Assembly (NCBI GenBank): GCA_963793625.1
Contig: CAWCAT010000005.1
Span: forward strand, 186,001 to 250,000
DNA: 64,000 nucleotides
Reading direction: 5' to 3'
Source: G963668605 sp963793625
GTDB lineage: Bacteria; Acidobacteriota; Terriglobia; Bryobacterales; Bryobacteraceae
Made by a program: the position numbers and the translations under genes. This document shows, in pieces, positions 18,143 through 27,086 of the stretch. The notes below the pieces were generated by a model that worked only from the letters and a program-made list of their open reading frames with translations, did not search any database and had not been told where the DNA came from. Numbering within the stretch: the stretch's first letter is position 1; every line of letters starts with the position of its first letter.

Positions 18143-18980
18143 GAGGATCTCCTTGATGCCGCGTTTGCGGCGGTATGAATTTACGCAGGTATTCAATGCT
18201 TTCGAGCGCCCAGGACTGCTCGAGCGCGATCGCTTCTTCGAGGGTCGAGCGCCGCGGAACCCAGAGTTCCAGGATGGCGTTTGCTGAGACACTCTCTTGA
18301 TCGAGAAGATCGAGCAGCCATGGGACATTGAGTTGTCCCTGTCCGGCGGGGCGTCCTTCGACGGTGAAACCCATCAGGTGCCAGACCCGCTCCACCACAA
18401 AGTCCTTCACGTGTAGGCAGCGTACGTGCGGCGCCAAGGTGCGGGCGACCTGTTCGGTGCCTTCGGGAATAGCGAGGGAGTTCACCGTATCGAGCGTGAT
18501 GCCGAGCCAGGGGCTGGCCAGGTCGCCAATGACTTTCGCCAGGAGGGCGGCGGGGATGGTCGCATTCTCGATGGCGAGGCAGACGCCGGCCTCGGCCAGG
18601 TCGGGTATCAGACACGCCAGCATCGTGCGCAGTTCGGCTTCGGTTGGAATCGGGTCTCTCAGGTCGTAAGCGGAGACCGTGCGAAGCAGCGTCGCACCCG
18701 CGCGGCGGCAAAGTGCGATTTGGCGCCGGACGTCATTCAAATCGAAACCGCGCATCCCGACTTCAAGTTCGATCCCCCACTCGTGGGCGCGATCGAGCAG
18801 AATTCCCAGGTCGCTCTCGGCAAGTTCAGCAAGCGGCAGATTCGGCCCGTATTGCACCACGTCGATATCCAGCTCGCGAGCCTTGCAGAGAAGCTCCATG
18901 GCCGTCATCGGCACTGGCGGTTCGGCGCCCGGAAAACCGATTGACCACATGTAGGTGTACGTGCCGATTCCAAGTTTCAT
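18132..18980 (-). CDS. oiaC: Probable 3-oxo-isoapionate decarboxylase (TIM barrel)
   Basis: 282-residue xylose-isomerase-like TIM barrel with no leader, unlike the exported epimerases of this window, so it is cytosolic. Features are LGIGTYTYMWSIGFPG at the start, LAIENA (likely Glu ligand), GITLDTVNS (Asp), CLHVKDF (His) and ILELWVP (Glu): an E-D-H-E metal site. OiaC in D-apiose pathways belongs to this superfamily and decarboxylates 3-oxo-isoapionate to L-erythrulose. Its ATG overlaps the stop of the upstream gene in ATGA, and its own end overlaps apnO, so translation is coupled. The family assignment is firm; the specific function is inferred from context. Confidence 0.6.
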   Translation of the reverse strand: MKLGIGTYTYMWSIGFPGAEPPVPMTAMELLCKARELDIDVVQYGPNLPLAELAESDLGILLDRAHEWGIELEVGMRGFDLNDVRRQIALCRRAGATLLRTVSAYDLRDPIPTEAELRTMLACLIPDLAEAGVCLAIENATIPAALLAKVIGDLASPWLGITLDTVNSLAIPEGTEQVARTLAPHVRCLHVKDFVVERVWHLMGFTVEGRPAGQGQLNVPWLLDLLDQESVSANAILELWVPRRSTLEEAIALEQSWALESIEYLRKFIPPQTRHQGDPHVR

Positions 18981-20566
18981 GAGGGCTCCAAGGCGGTGAT
19001 GCCGGCCGGCTGCACCTCTACGATGCGGTCGGGCAGGTGAACCTGTTGTGCCGAATCAGTGAAGTTGGCCAGCAGCATGAGGGCCCTGGCGCCTTTTCGC
19101 AGCACGAGCGCCTCGACTGCTAATGGGTCTGACGACTGCGAGAGTATGACCTCTCCGCCGGCAAACTCTCCGACGCTTGCTAGTAACTCGAAAGCCGGAG
19201 TCCCCATTACTCCGACAGCCTCGAAGTAGCTGATTCCGGCTGCGCCGCTCTCTGCAAGATGCTTCACACTGCCGAGCGTCCAGGCTGCGCCGAACCAATT
19301 ACGTTGGCGAGGGTCGTGCCCCCGCGGCTTGAGTGTCACCGGACTAACAAACACAGGCTTGCCACCCGCAAACTGGTGCGCTGACTCAACCACGGAAGAC
19401 TGGCCGGCCAGGTTCTCTGTGAGCGAGAGGTCATCGAAAGCATGCACCTGCGGGTTGAGCGCGAACCAGAGAGCATCGCAGGAATCGGGGTCGGGTCGAT
19501 TGCGATTCAACTCGGTGAAGTTCGCGTCAGAACCGAGAGCAAATTGGGCATCTGGCGAAACCGGGCCGAGGATTTGGCGTGCGGCATCGACGCTGTTTCC
19601 GCAAAGAAGCCAGCGCAACACGGGAGGTCGAATGCGCGCGCAAGCGGCAGCGATTTCCGCCAGTTCCGCGGGAACAGCGCATTCAAGCCCGACGCCCAAG
19701 GCCCGCGCGTTGCGCGCGGCCTTTTTCAGTGTCTCCTCAACGTTCCCCAGCCGCAGGTCAACACGAAGATGGCCTAGTTGGAGTCTCCCCAGCTCGCGAA
19801 TGTAATCCTGGTCAAACTCGATCGCTCCGGCACCCGCAAGACCGATCGGTGGCAGTGGAACAGTCGCAGTCAACAGTTCTATCCGCAACGGAGATGCCGG
19901 CTCGACTATACTACCGGAAGCACTTTTGAGGGTGAGCCGAACCGTTTGTTTTACCTCAGTTCCGCGCTCGATGAGCGCCGGAAACGGCAGCTCAAGCGGC
20001 GTCGAGTAGGTCTTGAATGACGCGTCGGTCCAATTTCGCTGGTCTTCCATCTCAAAGACGTCGCCTGAAAACCGAACCTCGGCCGACACACCGGGCTCGA
20101 TCTCGTGCGTGATGGCGCGAATATCTCGGAAGGGTTGGTGCGGCGAGACGAATCTCGGAAATTCGCCGTGTACTATGCCGCCTTGTGTGGTTTCGACTGA
20201 ACACCCACGGCTCGCGCATTCCGATGCCGGGTGAAGCACGCAGAATCCGATGCGGTTTTTCTGAAATGAGGAGAGCGCAATTCCGTCCATGCTCCACGCG
20301 ATTTCGCCACTCGAACTGCCGGAAATGACGGCTTTCCATCGAAAATGAACGTCCTGGTCGCGATTTTCCGCGGTATAGCGGATTTCGAAAGAATCGCCGT
20401 GTTCCTGGATCTCAAGGTCTGAGATGGCATTCGCCACCGTGCCCCAGTCGCGGTCGCGGACGGCGACATAGACACGCTGCAGCACTTCGCGACCGCGGTA
20501 ACGAATTTTACGAAGGTCCCCGTTATGGAAGACCATTGAAAGTGGGCCTGCGTTAAGAGTTCGCAT
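18977..20566 (-). CDS. apnL: Probable D-apionate lactonase (ApnL-type)
   Basis: 529 residues, starting at ATG 20566 (MRTLNAGPLSMVFHNGD), two bases after the stop of the dehydrogenase gene. No signal peptide. The N-terminal ~270 residues look beta-rich (many short strands, FRWKAVISGSSSGEIAW), and the C-terminal ~250 resemble a barrel with GSDANFTELNR and DALWFALNPQVHAFDD. I recognise no classical hydrolase motif. ApnL lactonases of the D-apiose pathway were defined as a family without earlier annotation, and this gene occupies the expected place between the apiose dehydrogenase and the apionate enzymes. The function therefore rests on synteny and should be tested by family search. Alternative: a cytosolic glycosidase-like protein. 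Confidence 0.5.
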   Translation of the reverse strand: MRTLNAGPLSMVFHNGDLRKIRYRGREVLQRVYVAVRDRDWGTVANAISDLEIQEHGDSFEIRYTAENRDQDVHFRWKAVISGSSSGEIAWSMDGIALSSFQKNRIGFCVLHPASECASRGCSVETTQGGIVHGEFPRFVSPHQPFRDIRAITHEIEPGVSAEVRFSGDVFEMEDQRNWTDASFKTYSTPLELPFPALIERGTEVKQTVRLTLKSASGSIVEPASPLRIELLTATVPLPPIGLAGAGAIEFDQDYIRELGRLQLGHLRVDLRLGNVEETLKKAARNARALGVGLECAVPAELAEIAAACARIRPPVLRWLLCGNSVDAARQILGPVSPDAQFALGSDANFTELNRNRPDPDSCDALWFALNPQVHAFDDLSLTENLAGQSSVVESAHQFAGGKPVFVSPVTLKPRGHDPRQRNWFGAAWTLGSVKHLAESGAAGISYFEAVGVMGTPAFELLASVGEFAGGEVILSQSSDPLAVEALVLRKGARALMLLANFTDSAQQVHLPDRIVEVQPAGITALEPS

Positions 20567-20568
20567 AG

Positions 20569-21594
20569 TTAGAGCTTGATGACCTCCCCGGTGCGCGCCG
20601 AATCGTAGGCAGCGAAAACGAGCCGTGCTGTGCGCAGATTGTCCGCCGAATCGGTTTCTGCCGAAGCCACTCCGCGCAGGGCATCCGCGAGGTTCCGCTG
20701 GCAGCCCACAATGCTTGCGTGAACGATATCGTACGCGGGGTCGGCCCAAGGGTACCGGGGCGGAGGGCAGCGGCGGGATTGAGTACCGGAAGCCGTGGTG
20801 ACCCGCACCCAGTAGTCGGGTGCGAGTTCGATCGAACCTCGATCCCCCTCAATGAACACGGAAGTCTCCGGGAACCGGTCCCTTTCCAGGTAGTTTTCGG
20901 CGTAGGCCAATTCGACCAGCACGGTGACTCCTGCGCGCATGCGCAGCATCACGGTCGCGACGTCCTCGCCGCTGATATCCGTGTGTACGCGGAGGGTGTG
21001 GCAAACGAGAGTTTCGGCTTCGCCGAATAGGAAGCGGCCGACATCCAGAATGTGGCTGCCCAGGTCCGTGAGGATGAACTGCTCGAGCGTTTTGAGGAAG
21101 GGCTGGTTGACGAAAACGGGAAAGCCGGAGATCATGTCGATGCGCGCGCGAAATGGCTTTCCGATCATTCCTTCGCAGAGAGCGGCTTTCACCTGCCGGA
21201 TCGGCTCCTGCCAGCGCCAGTTTTCGTTGATGAGCAGGGGTACACAGGCGCTCCGGCAGGCAGCTACCATGGCCTCGGCATCCGCAAGCGTGGGCGCGAT
21301 GGGCTTCTGGCACACCACCGGGAGGCGGTGAGTCGCGGCCAGTTCGACATAACGACGATGTGTGTCGACATCCGTGACGACGTCCACAAAGTCGAACTCA
21401 TCGCGGCTCTGGCTGAGCATGGATTCGGCGTCTTCGTAAACCGCCGGAATGTTGAACTCGCGGGCCAGTGCCTCGGCTTTGGAGCGTGTCCGATTGCAGA
21501 TGGCGACGCATTCGACACTGGCCTCCCGCCAACCGGCCAGTTGATAGCGTGCCCAGAATCCCGCGCCGATCATGGCGCACCGCAGCTTTTCCAT
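20569..21594 (-). CDS. apdG: Probable D-apiose dehydrogenase, Gfo/Idh/MocA family
   Basis: 341 residues from ATG 21594 (MEKLRCAMIGAGFWARYQLAGW). No leader peptide, so it is cytosolic, in contrast to the four other Gfo/Idh genes in the window. NAD-binding loop GAGFWA, CNRTRSKAEALAREF after strand two, family lysine in VVCQKPIAP, and a substrate domain with RARIDMISGFPVFVNQPFL and DLGSHILDVGRFLFG. In the known pathway ApdG oxidises D-apiose to D-apiono-1,4-lactone with NAD. The fusion-like order importer-dehydrogenase-lactonase-decarboxylase-oxidoisomerase supports this. The start overlaps the permease stop by one base (TAATG). Other aldose dehydrogenases of the same family cannot be excluded from motifs alone. 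Confidence 0.62.
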   Translation of the reverse strand: MEKLRCAMIGAGFWARYQLAGWREASVECVAICNRTRSKAEALAREFNIPAVYEDAESMLSQSRDEFDFVDVVTDVDTHRRYVELAATHRLPVVCQKPIAPTLADAEAMVAACRSACVPLLINENWRWQEPIRQVKAALCEGMIGKPFRARIDMISGFPVFVNQPFLKTLEQFILTDLGSHILDVGRFLFGEAETLVCHTLRVHTDISGEDVATVMLRMRAGVTVLVELAYAENYLERDRFPETSVFIEGDRGSIELAPDYWVRVTTASGTQSRRCPPPRYPWADPAYDIVHASIVGCQRNLADALRGVASAETDSADNLRTARLVFAAYDSARTGEVIKL

Positions 21595-22583
21595 TATGCC
21601 GAAACCTCCAGTGGCCGTATTTTTCGATGCTCCAGGCGCTTCATGAAGCTGTGGCGGGTGACGTCGAGAAGCACTGCGACGAAGATCACCGCTGCCAGGA
21701 CGAGCGGATAGATATACGGGTCGGCATTGGCGATCACCAATCCGCTTTCCACTGTCTGGATGAGAACCGCTCCAAGAATCGCCCCCGGGAAGACGGTTCC
21801 ACGCCCGCCGAACAGGCTTGCGCCGCCCAGCACCGCGGCCGCGATTGCCGCAAACTCGCGCTGGTTTCCGAAGGTGGGGGACACGGCACCGAGCTGGGCT
21901 AACGAGACCAGCGCCCCGAGCGCGGCGCCGCATGCCGAGATCACGTACACGGACGCGAGGATCACCCCAGTGTTTACTCCGGCGCGACGCGCGGCCTCGA
22001 GATTGTTGCCGCACGCGTACACCTGACGTCCGAACGGCGTGTGCGACAGCGTGAACTGCGCGGCCGCAAGCACCGTGATCAGGATGCATACCGGGAGAGG
22101 AATTCCAAGTAGAGTTCCCGATCCGATGCGCAGGATCGAATCGGGCAGGTTCATCGCGCGGGTTTCCGTGAGCAGCAGGCCCAGGCCGCGCCCCGCGTAG
22201 AGGATCGCCAGTGTGACGATGAACGGGAGCAGTTTTAGACGCACGATCAGGAGCGCGTTAAGCGAGCCGCATAGCGCGCCGACAGCCAGAGCTGCGGGAA
22301 GGGCGACTGCAAGCGGAACGCCCGCCAGAACGAGCTTTCCCGTCACCGCTGCAGCCAGAAACATGACCGAACCGACCGATAGGTCGATCCCTGCGGTAAG
22401 AAGTACGAACGTCATGCCAGCGGCAATGATTGCGAGCGACGACGACTGCACGACAATGTTAAGTAAGTTCTGCGGAGCGAGGAAGCGCGGGGAGAGCGAG
22501 CCGAAGATCGCGACCAGCAACACCAGCACTGCAAGCGGCGCGAACCGCAGGACAGACAGAAGCCGTGCGGAGTGCCCAGTCAT
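21594..22583 (-). CDS. ABC sugar transporter permease (RbsC-like)
   Basis: 329 residues and mostly hydrophobic, with about eight to ten predicted membrane segments. It carries the ribose/xylose-type permease landmarks LLTAGIDLSVGSVM and GGASLFGGRGT. It overlaps the ATPase stop by four bases and the dehydrogenase start by one base. It pairs with the second permease (24033-24986) to form a heterodimeric channel for a monosaccharide, predicted here to be D-apiose. The cytoplasmic tail ends in a basic helix (SFMKRLEHRKIR). Confidence 0.85.
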   Translation of the reverse strand: MTGHSARLLSVLRFAPLAVLVLLVAIFGSLSPRFLAPQNLLNIVVQSSSLAIIAAGMTFVLLTAGIDLSVGSVMFLAAAVTGKLVLAGVPLAVALPAALAVGALCGSLNALLIVRLKLLPFIVTLAILYAGRGLGLLLTETRAMNLPDSILRIGSGTLLGIPLPVCILITVLAAAQFTLSHTPFGRQVYACGNNLEAARRAGVNTGVILASVYVISACGAALGALVSLAQLGAVSPTFGNQREFAAIAAAVLGGASLFGGRGTVFPGAILGAVLIQTVESGLVIANADPYIYPLVLAAVIFVAVLLDVTRHSFMKRLEHRKIRPLEVSA

Positions 22584-24046
22584 ATCGCGGCCCTCAAGAT
22601 GTCTTCCCTATCGAATCTGGCGGTTTCGAACTGCGTCTGGATTTCTCCCTTGCGCATCACGAGGATTCGATCGCAAATACCGATCAGTTCTTCGATTTCC
22701 GAGGAAATGACCAGCACTGCCACGCCCTGAACGGCGAGATCGTGAATCATACGATAGATCTCGCTGCGAGCCCCCACATCTATACCGCGCGTGGGTTCAT
22801 CCAGAATCAGCAGCGAAGGCGGTCGAATCAGCCACTTACCAAGCGCGACCTTCTGCTGGTTGCCGCCGCTCAACTGCCGCACGGGTTGGTGCGTCAGGCT
22901 GGTGGCGCGGATGCGGAGCGAGGCGGCGAAGGCGGCGAGAGGGCCCTGCGGGTTGGCAACTATGCGCAGGTTGGGATCGGCCGCCTGATCGACAAACAGC
23001 CCATCGTCACGGCGGCTCTCCGTCACCAACGCCATACCGTGTTGGATGCGCGACCGCACATTCAGCCCGTTGATGCGCTCCCCGTTCAAGCGGATTTCAC
23101 CGGAACTGCAAGGATCGAGGCCAAGCAGGATGCGGGCCAGTTCGGACCTTCCGGATCCCATCAATCCTGAAATGCCTGCGATTTCCCCTCGGCGAATCGT
23201 TATGTTGATGTCGTGCACGACTCCGGGCTGGCTCAGGCCGGCCACTTCCAGCACAGCTGCGCCGACAGGACGTTCTGGTTTGGGCGGGTAGAGTTGCCCG
23301 ATAGGACGCCCGACCATGGCCGAAATCAAGCTCTCTTTGTCGAAGCTCGACCGCGGGCCGGAGGCAGCTACGCAACCGTCGCGGAGCACAACCAGGGCAT
23401 CGCAAATGCGTAGCATATCGTCGAGCGCGTGTGAAATGTAGATGACGGCAATTCCCCGCGCTGCCATCTTGGCGATGATCTCGAAGAGGCGCTCCACGTC
23501 TGCGCGCGCAAGCGAAGTTGTCGGCTCATCGAGGATGAGGACGCGGGCGTCGGAGCCCAGGGCGCGTGCGATCTCCACGAGTTGCCGCTCGCCTTGTGAA
23601 AGCCGCTCGACCAGGGTGTCGGGATCCAAATCGAGCCCCGCCTCGGCCAGCATCGCTTTCGAACGAGTCCGGATGTCGACCCTGTCGATCACCGGAATTC
23701 CGAAGCGGCGGCGAACCGGGAAACCGGAGAGAAACAGATTGTCCGCAATTGAGAGATTTGTGAACAGGTTCAGTTCCTGGTGCACAAACGCGATGCCGCG
23801 CGCGGATGCCTCGAGCGGCGTCGCCGGAGCGTAAGGCTGTCCCGCGATCGACATGCTTCCGGCGTCTGCGGCGACCACGCCACCTACTATGTTCATAAGG
23901 GTGGACTTACCCGCGCCGTTTTCGCCCGCCACGCCGAGGATTTTCCCCCGATACGCCTGGAGGCTCACTTTGCGAAGCACCGGCACGCCGGAGAAGGACT
24001 TCTCGAGTTCGCGGCAGTCGAGCACGGCCTCTTCAGGCTCCGGCAT
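22580..24046 (-). CDS. ABC sugar transporter ATP-binding protein (RbsA-like, double domain)
   Basis: 488 residues from ATG 24046, chosen because AGGAG lies a few bases upstream; a longer reading to 24094 is unlikely. Domain one has an intact Walker A (GENGAGKST), signature LSQGERQ and Walker B LILDEPT. Domain two has the degenerate P-loop GLMGSGRSE usual for RbsA/MglA/XylG proteins, signature LSGGNQQKV and LLILDEPTRGID. This tandem arrangement is characteristic of carbohydrate-uptake CUT2 importers. The start overlaps the upstream permease by 14 bases and the end overlaps the next permease by four, indicating coupled translation. Confidence 0.88.
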   Translation of the reverse strand: MPEPEEAVLDCRELEKSFSGVPVLRKVSLQAYRGKILGVAGENGAGKSTLMNIVGGVVAADAGSMSIAGQPYAPATPLEASARGIAFVHQELNLFTNLSIADNLFLSGFPVRRRFGIPVIDRVDIRTRSKAMLAEAGLDLDPDTLVERLSQGERQLVEIARALGSDARVLILDEPTTSLARADVERLFEIIAKMAARGIAVIYISHALDDMLRICDALVVLRDGCVAASGPRSSFDKESLISAMVGRPIGQLYPPKPERPVGAAVLEVAGLSQPGVVHDINITIRRGEIAGISGLMGSGRSELARILLGLDPCSSGEIRLNGERINGLNVRSRIQHGMALVTESRRDDGLFVDQAADPNLRIVANPQGPLAAFAASLRIRATSLTHQPVRQLSGGNQQKVALGKWLIRPPSLLILDEPTRGIDVGARSEIYRMIHDLAVQGVAVLVISSEIEELIGICDRILVMRKGEIQTQFETARFDREDILRAAI

Positions 24047-24986
24047 AGCGGCTCCTGGCGGCATCGAGCAGCGCCGCGAATAAAATGACGGCACCTTTGG
24101 CCATGAGGACGGAGAAATTCGAAAGGCCGAGCAAATTGAAGGTGTTGTCGATCAGCGCCATGAAGAGCACGCCGAAGACCGTCCAGAGCACACGGCCTCG
24201 ACCGCCGAACAGGCTGGTCCCACCGATCACCACCGCGCCGATCACGTCTAGCAGAATGCGCTGGCCCATTACCGGCGATCCGGTCTCGAGGCGCGCGGTG
24301 TAGACCATGGAGCCGATTGCGGCACACAGGCCGGAGAGGCCGTAGGCCACCGCGATCACGGACACTACCGGAACGCCCGACACCCGAGACGTTCGCTGAT
24401 TGCTACCGACCGCGTATAGCCAGCGCCCAAACACGGTGTGGACAAGCAGGACGTGGGTGGCCACGGCGATGCCACCGCACAGCAGCAGGGCGACCCAGAT
24501 GTGGTTTCCGAGCACGAGGAACGAGGCCGGCAAATGCGTAACGTTCATGGACCGGGTCAGCCAAACTGCGAAACCAGAGAAAAAGATCATCGCCGTGAGG
24601 GTGACGATGAAGGGCGGCATTCGCAACAATGCCACTCCGATTCCATTGGCCAGTCCGATCGTCAAGCCAATCACCAGCATCAGTATCACTGCGGTGGGTG
24701 TGGCCCACGGTGAGCCGCCAAGCCAGCCGTGATCCGCGCTCATTAGTAAACCTCCGCACGTGGAGGCTAGCGCAATGGCCGCAGTTGCCGAAAGATCGAT
24801 GCCGCCGGTGATCAGCACAACGGTTTGGCCGGTCGCCACCGCGAGCAAGGGCAGGGCACTCGAAAATATGTTGGCGATGTTGGCAGAAGATGCCAGCCCG
24901 GGAACCAGCGGAATCATCACCAGGAACCAGGCCACACTGAGCACAAGCACGATGTACTCAGAGAAAACCAGCCGCCGCCAGGTCAT
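24033..24986 (-). CDS. ABC sugar transporter permease (RbsC-like)
   Basis: 317 residues starting at ATG 24986 (MTWRRLVFSEYIVLVLSVAW); the ATGA overlaps the end of the binding-protein gene. Landmarks of CUT2 permeases are LITGGIDLSATAAI and GGTSLFGGRGRVLW. It is distinct in sequence from the other permease of the cluster, so the importer probably has two different membrane subunits. The N-terminal ORF extension to 25010 adds only a basic octapeptide and is rejected because the overlap start has better spacing. Confidence 0.83.
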   Translation of the reverse strand: MTWRRLVFSEYIVLVLSVAWFLVMIPLVPGLASSANIANIFSSALPLLAVATGQTVVLITGGIDLSATAAIALASTCGGLLMSADHGWLGGSPWATPTAVILMLVIGLTIGLANGIGVALLRMPPFIVTLTAMIFFSGFAVWLTRSMNVTHLPASFLVLGNHIWVALLLCGGIAVATHVLLVHTVFGRWLYAVGSNQRTSRVSGVPVVSVIAVAYGLSGLCAAIGSMVYTARLETGSPVMGQRILLDVIGAVVIGGTSLFGGRGRVLWTVFGVLFMALIDNTFNLLGLSNFSVLMAKGAVILFAALLDAARSRYAGA

Positions 24987-25972
24987 GACTTGCCGACGGT
25001 GGCGCCCCACATCCGCGGCGCCATTTCTTTCAGGTTGTCGCGGTGGATCACGAAGCCCGGATCCAGAATCACCGGCGGCACGGTCTTGCCCGCCTTTAGA
25101 TCCATCACCGCCTGAACCGTTGCGGCTGTATCGTAGTGCACGTCCTGAACTCCATCGGCATCCAGGTAGCCTTCGGTGAGCAGGCGATAAGCAGTCGCAT
25201 CGCCATCAAAGGAGGCCAGCAGCACGTGGCCCGTTTCGCCTGCTTTCTTCCATTTCCCAATGTTCTTAAGCGCAGAGGCGATGGATGGCAGCAAAAGGTC
25301 CGATGACGTGAAGATGAAGTCGATTCCGGGGTTTGCCTGGAGTGCGTTGGTGAGACCTGCCAGCGCCTTCTCCTGGTTCCAGTCAGTAGGGATGCGAGCC
25401 ACAACCTCGATAGCAGCGTGGGGTTTGACGGCAGCTTCAAAGCCATCGCGGCGGTGGATGGCGTTGATATCGCTGAGGTCACCCATGAGGATGGCGGCTT
25501 TGTGCTTCCCGCCCGCTTTGCTCGCCTGCGCGGCCAACCATGCGACGGTATCGCGGGTGATGGCGAGATTATCTGCCACCACAGCCACGGACTTGCCGTC
25601 GTTTGGCGCCGGAGGACGATTGAAGAGGACGATGGGAATCCCTGCCGCATTCGCCTCGCGAATCATCGGAATGGGCGTCTGTGCATCCTTTGGGACAAGA
25701 ATAATTCCGTCGACTTTACGCGACACGAAGTTGCGGACCTGTTCCAACTGGCGGTTGGCGTCGCCGTCGGCAATTGCCTCCAGCATCTCCAGATTGTGCT
25801 TGCGGAGTTCGGCTTCGATGCCGTTACGGCTGGCAACCCAGTACTCGGTTTGCAGTGTCTCGAAAGCGACCCCAATCACGGCCGCGCCGCGTTTCGAGTT
25901 TGCGCAACCAGCGAGCACAGCGGCTGCGGGCGAGAGGGCAAGCGACCCCAAGAGGGACCGGCGACTTAGCAT
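24983..25972 (-). CDS. Sugar ABC transporter substrate-binding lipoprotein
   Basis: 329 residues. The leader LSRRSLLGSLALSPAAAVLAGC ends in the lipobox LAGC with Cys23, so the protein is a lipoprotein. The body is a type I periplasmic binding fold (Peripla_BP_4/RbsB-like): IGVAFETLQTEYWV, KVDGIILVPKDAQ, IPIVLFNRPP, DFIFTSSDLLLP. It would present a pentose or similar ring sugar to the CUT2 importer encoded just downstream. D-apiose is the predicted ligand from the operon content. It is first among the transporter genes, 43 bases after the regulator. Confidence 0.82.
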   Translation of the reverse strand: MLSRRSLLGSLALSPAAAVLAGCANSKRGAAVIGVAFETLQTEYWVASRNGIEAELRKHNLEMLEAIADGDANRQLEQVRNFVSRKVDGIILVPKDAQTPIPMIREANAAGIPIVLFNRPPAPNDGKSVAVVADNLAITRDTVAWLAAQASKAGGKHKAAILMGDLSDINAIHRRDGFEAAVKPHAAIEVVARIPTDWNQEKALAGLTNALQANPGIDFIFTSSDLLLPSIASALKNIGKWKKAGETGHVLLASFDGDATAYRLLTEGYLDADGVQDVHYDTAATVQAVMDLKAGKTVPPVILDPGFVIHRDNLKEMAPRMWGATVGKS

Positions 25973-26015
25973 TTCCTACCTCCAACAAAATGGGTCCGGG
26001 CAGACGTTATTGTAG

Positions 26016-26789
26016 TTACCCTGCTCTCCGCCGGCTGCCCGGCCCACCGAGAGTTCTATAGAGTTCATTGGCGCGAGTCAGGTGATCGAACATTGCCTTG
26101 ACGGCGCCGGCTTCATCGCGCGCGGCGATTCGCTCGAGGATGACGTGGTGTTCGGACATCGTCAAGTCCTCTGCGCCTGGTTGATGTACCGAGTGAACGG
26201 AGAAGTGCGTGAGCCAGTCCAGCATCGCTTTGCTTGTGGCTGCGAATAGCGGATTGCCCGAGATGGACGCGATGGTCTCATGAAAGGCCATGTCTCCCTG
26301 GATGAATTCCTCTGCGCCACGCGTTGTGGCAGCCATCCGTGCGAAGACCGCACGTAACCGAGTAATATCGGCATCGGTCGCGTTCGCGACGGCGAGCCGA
26401 ACCATTGCCTGCTCGAACATGAGGCGCGCTTGTTTCAAGTGCTCGAGGGTCTCGGGGGAGGTTGACAGCAGATGGCGGGCAGTGCGGTTGAGCTGTTCGA
26501 AAACAGTGTCGGGCGTCACAGAGATGATGCGCGCGCGTTCACCGTGGCTGATGCTAATCATCCCCATTTGCTGCAAGGACTGTAGCGCTTCCCGAATGGC
26601 TGGACGCCCCACTCTGTAAACGGCCATCAATTCGCGCTCAGAGGGCAGTTGGCCGCCCGGGGAAACCGCTCCAGATTCAATCAACCGGAGAAGTCTGTCC
26701 AGCACCTCACCGGAAAGCTTGCGGCGCGCAACGGGCGCTTCGTCGATGCCGCTAGCGGGCCTGATTTCCTTCGGTCCAAGATCACTCAT
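26016..26789 (-). CDS. GntR/FadR-type transcriptional regulator (FCD domain)
   Basis: 257 residues. Residues ~25-95 are a winged helix with LPSERELMAVYRVGRPAIREAL, the GntR signature. Residues ~115-245 are an all-helical FCD ligand domain; DMAFH (166-170), the EHH near 213-215 and the His of FDHL near 236 fit its metal/carboxylate-binding site. FCD regulators commonly sense sugar acids, so a pathway intermediate such as apionate is a plausible inducer. It is the first gene of the operon, and an imperfect inverted repeat lies just upstream of its start, consistent with autoregulation and control of the whole cluster. Confidence 0.82.
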   Translation of the reverse strand: MSDLGPKEIRPASGIDEAPVARRKLSGEVLDRLLRLIESGAVSPGGQLPSERELMAVYRVGRPAIREALQSLQQMGMISISHGERARIISVTPDTVFEQLNRTARHLLSTSPETLEHLKQARLMFEQAMVRLAVANATDADITRLRAVFARMAATTRGAEEFIQGDMAFHETIASISGNPLFAATSKAMLDWLTHFSVHSVHQPGAEDLTMSEHHVILERIAARDEAGAVKAMFDHLTRANELYRTLGGPGSRRRAG

Positions 26790-27086
26790 GACTCTGGTGT
26801 ACTCATCATACCAGTATTCTTTTGAGCTGCAAGAGAGATTTTCAACCGAGGCGCAACCAGCAAGGTGAGAGCGCGCAGCTGGTGTGGAACTTGACCCTAT
26901 GAGAGAAGATCCACGACGCAGGGGCTATTTAGTAAGTGAAACAAAATCTTGTTAGCTGTGTGCAACTTCTACCTTAGGTGGAAAGAATTACAGGGTGGGG
27001 GTTTGCTGTTGCTTCAGGGTTATTACTTTTCGGCCAGTGATTCGCGATTTGGTGTAGCTCCACGCTTTGGCATTTAACTTGCCCTG
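26790..27086. other. Intergenic region between divergent regulators
   Basis: 297 bp separating the minus-strand GntR gene from the plus-strand LuxR-type gene. Besides the candidate operator, positions 26999-27012 contain GG-N10-GC with a good -12-like TTGCT, a weak sigma-54 candidate for the LuxR-type gene. I see no small ORF I would defend. Confidence 0.4.
26794..26814 (-). promoter_or_regulatory. Candidate GntR operator upstream of the apiose-type operon
   Basis: Imperfect inverted repeat with outer arms CTGGT (26794-26798) and ACCAG (26810-26814), centred about 15 bases upstream of the regulator start. The outer ends TGGT/ACCA resemble half-sites of FCD-type regulators, although the spacing is wider than usual for FadR. 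Suggestive only. Confidence 0.35.

Noticed and set aside
17297..18328. Long version of the apnO-like gene starting at 18328
   Set aside because: The extra 62 residues overlap the TIM-barrel gene in another frame and are Arg/Ser-rich; the internal ATG 18142 has AAGGAG and begins the Rossmann fold.
20553..20852. Small minus-strand ORF over the apdG 3' end
   Set aside because: It overlaps the dehydrogenase in another frame and shows no family similarity.
26999..27012. Sigma-54 promoter for the LuxR-type gene
   Set aside because: Spacing and the -12 half fit, but the -24 half is only a run of G, so it is mentioned as weak and not listed as a separate feature.
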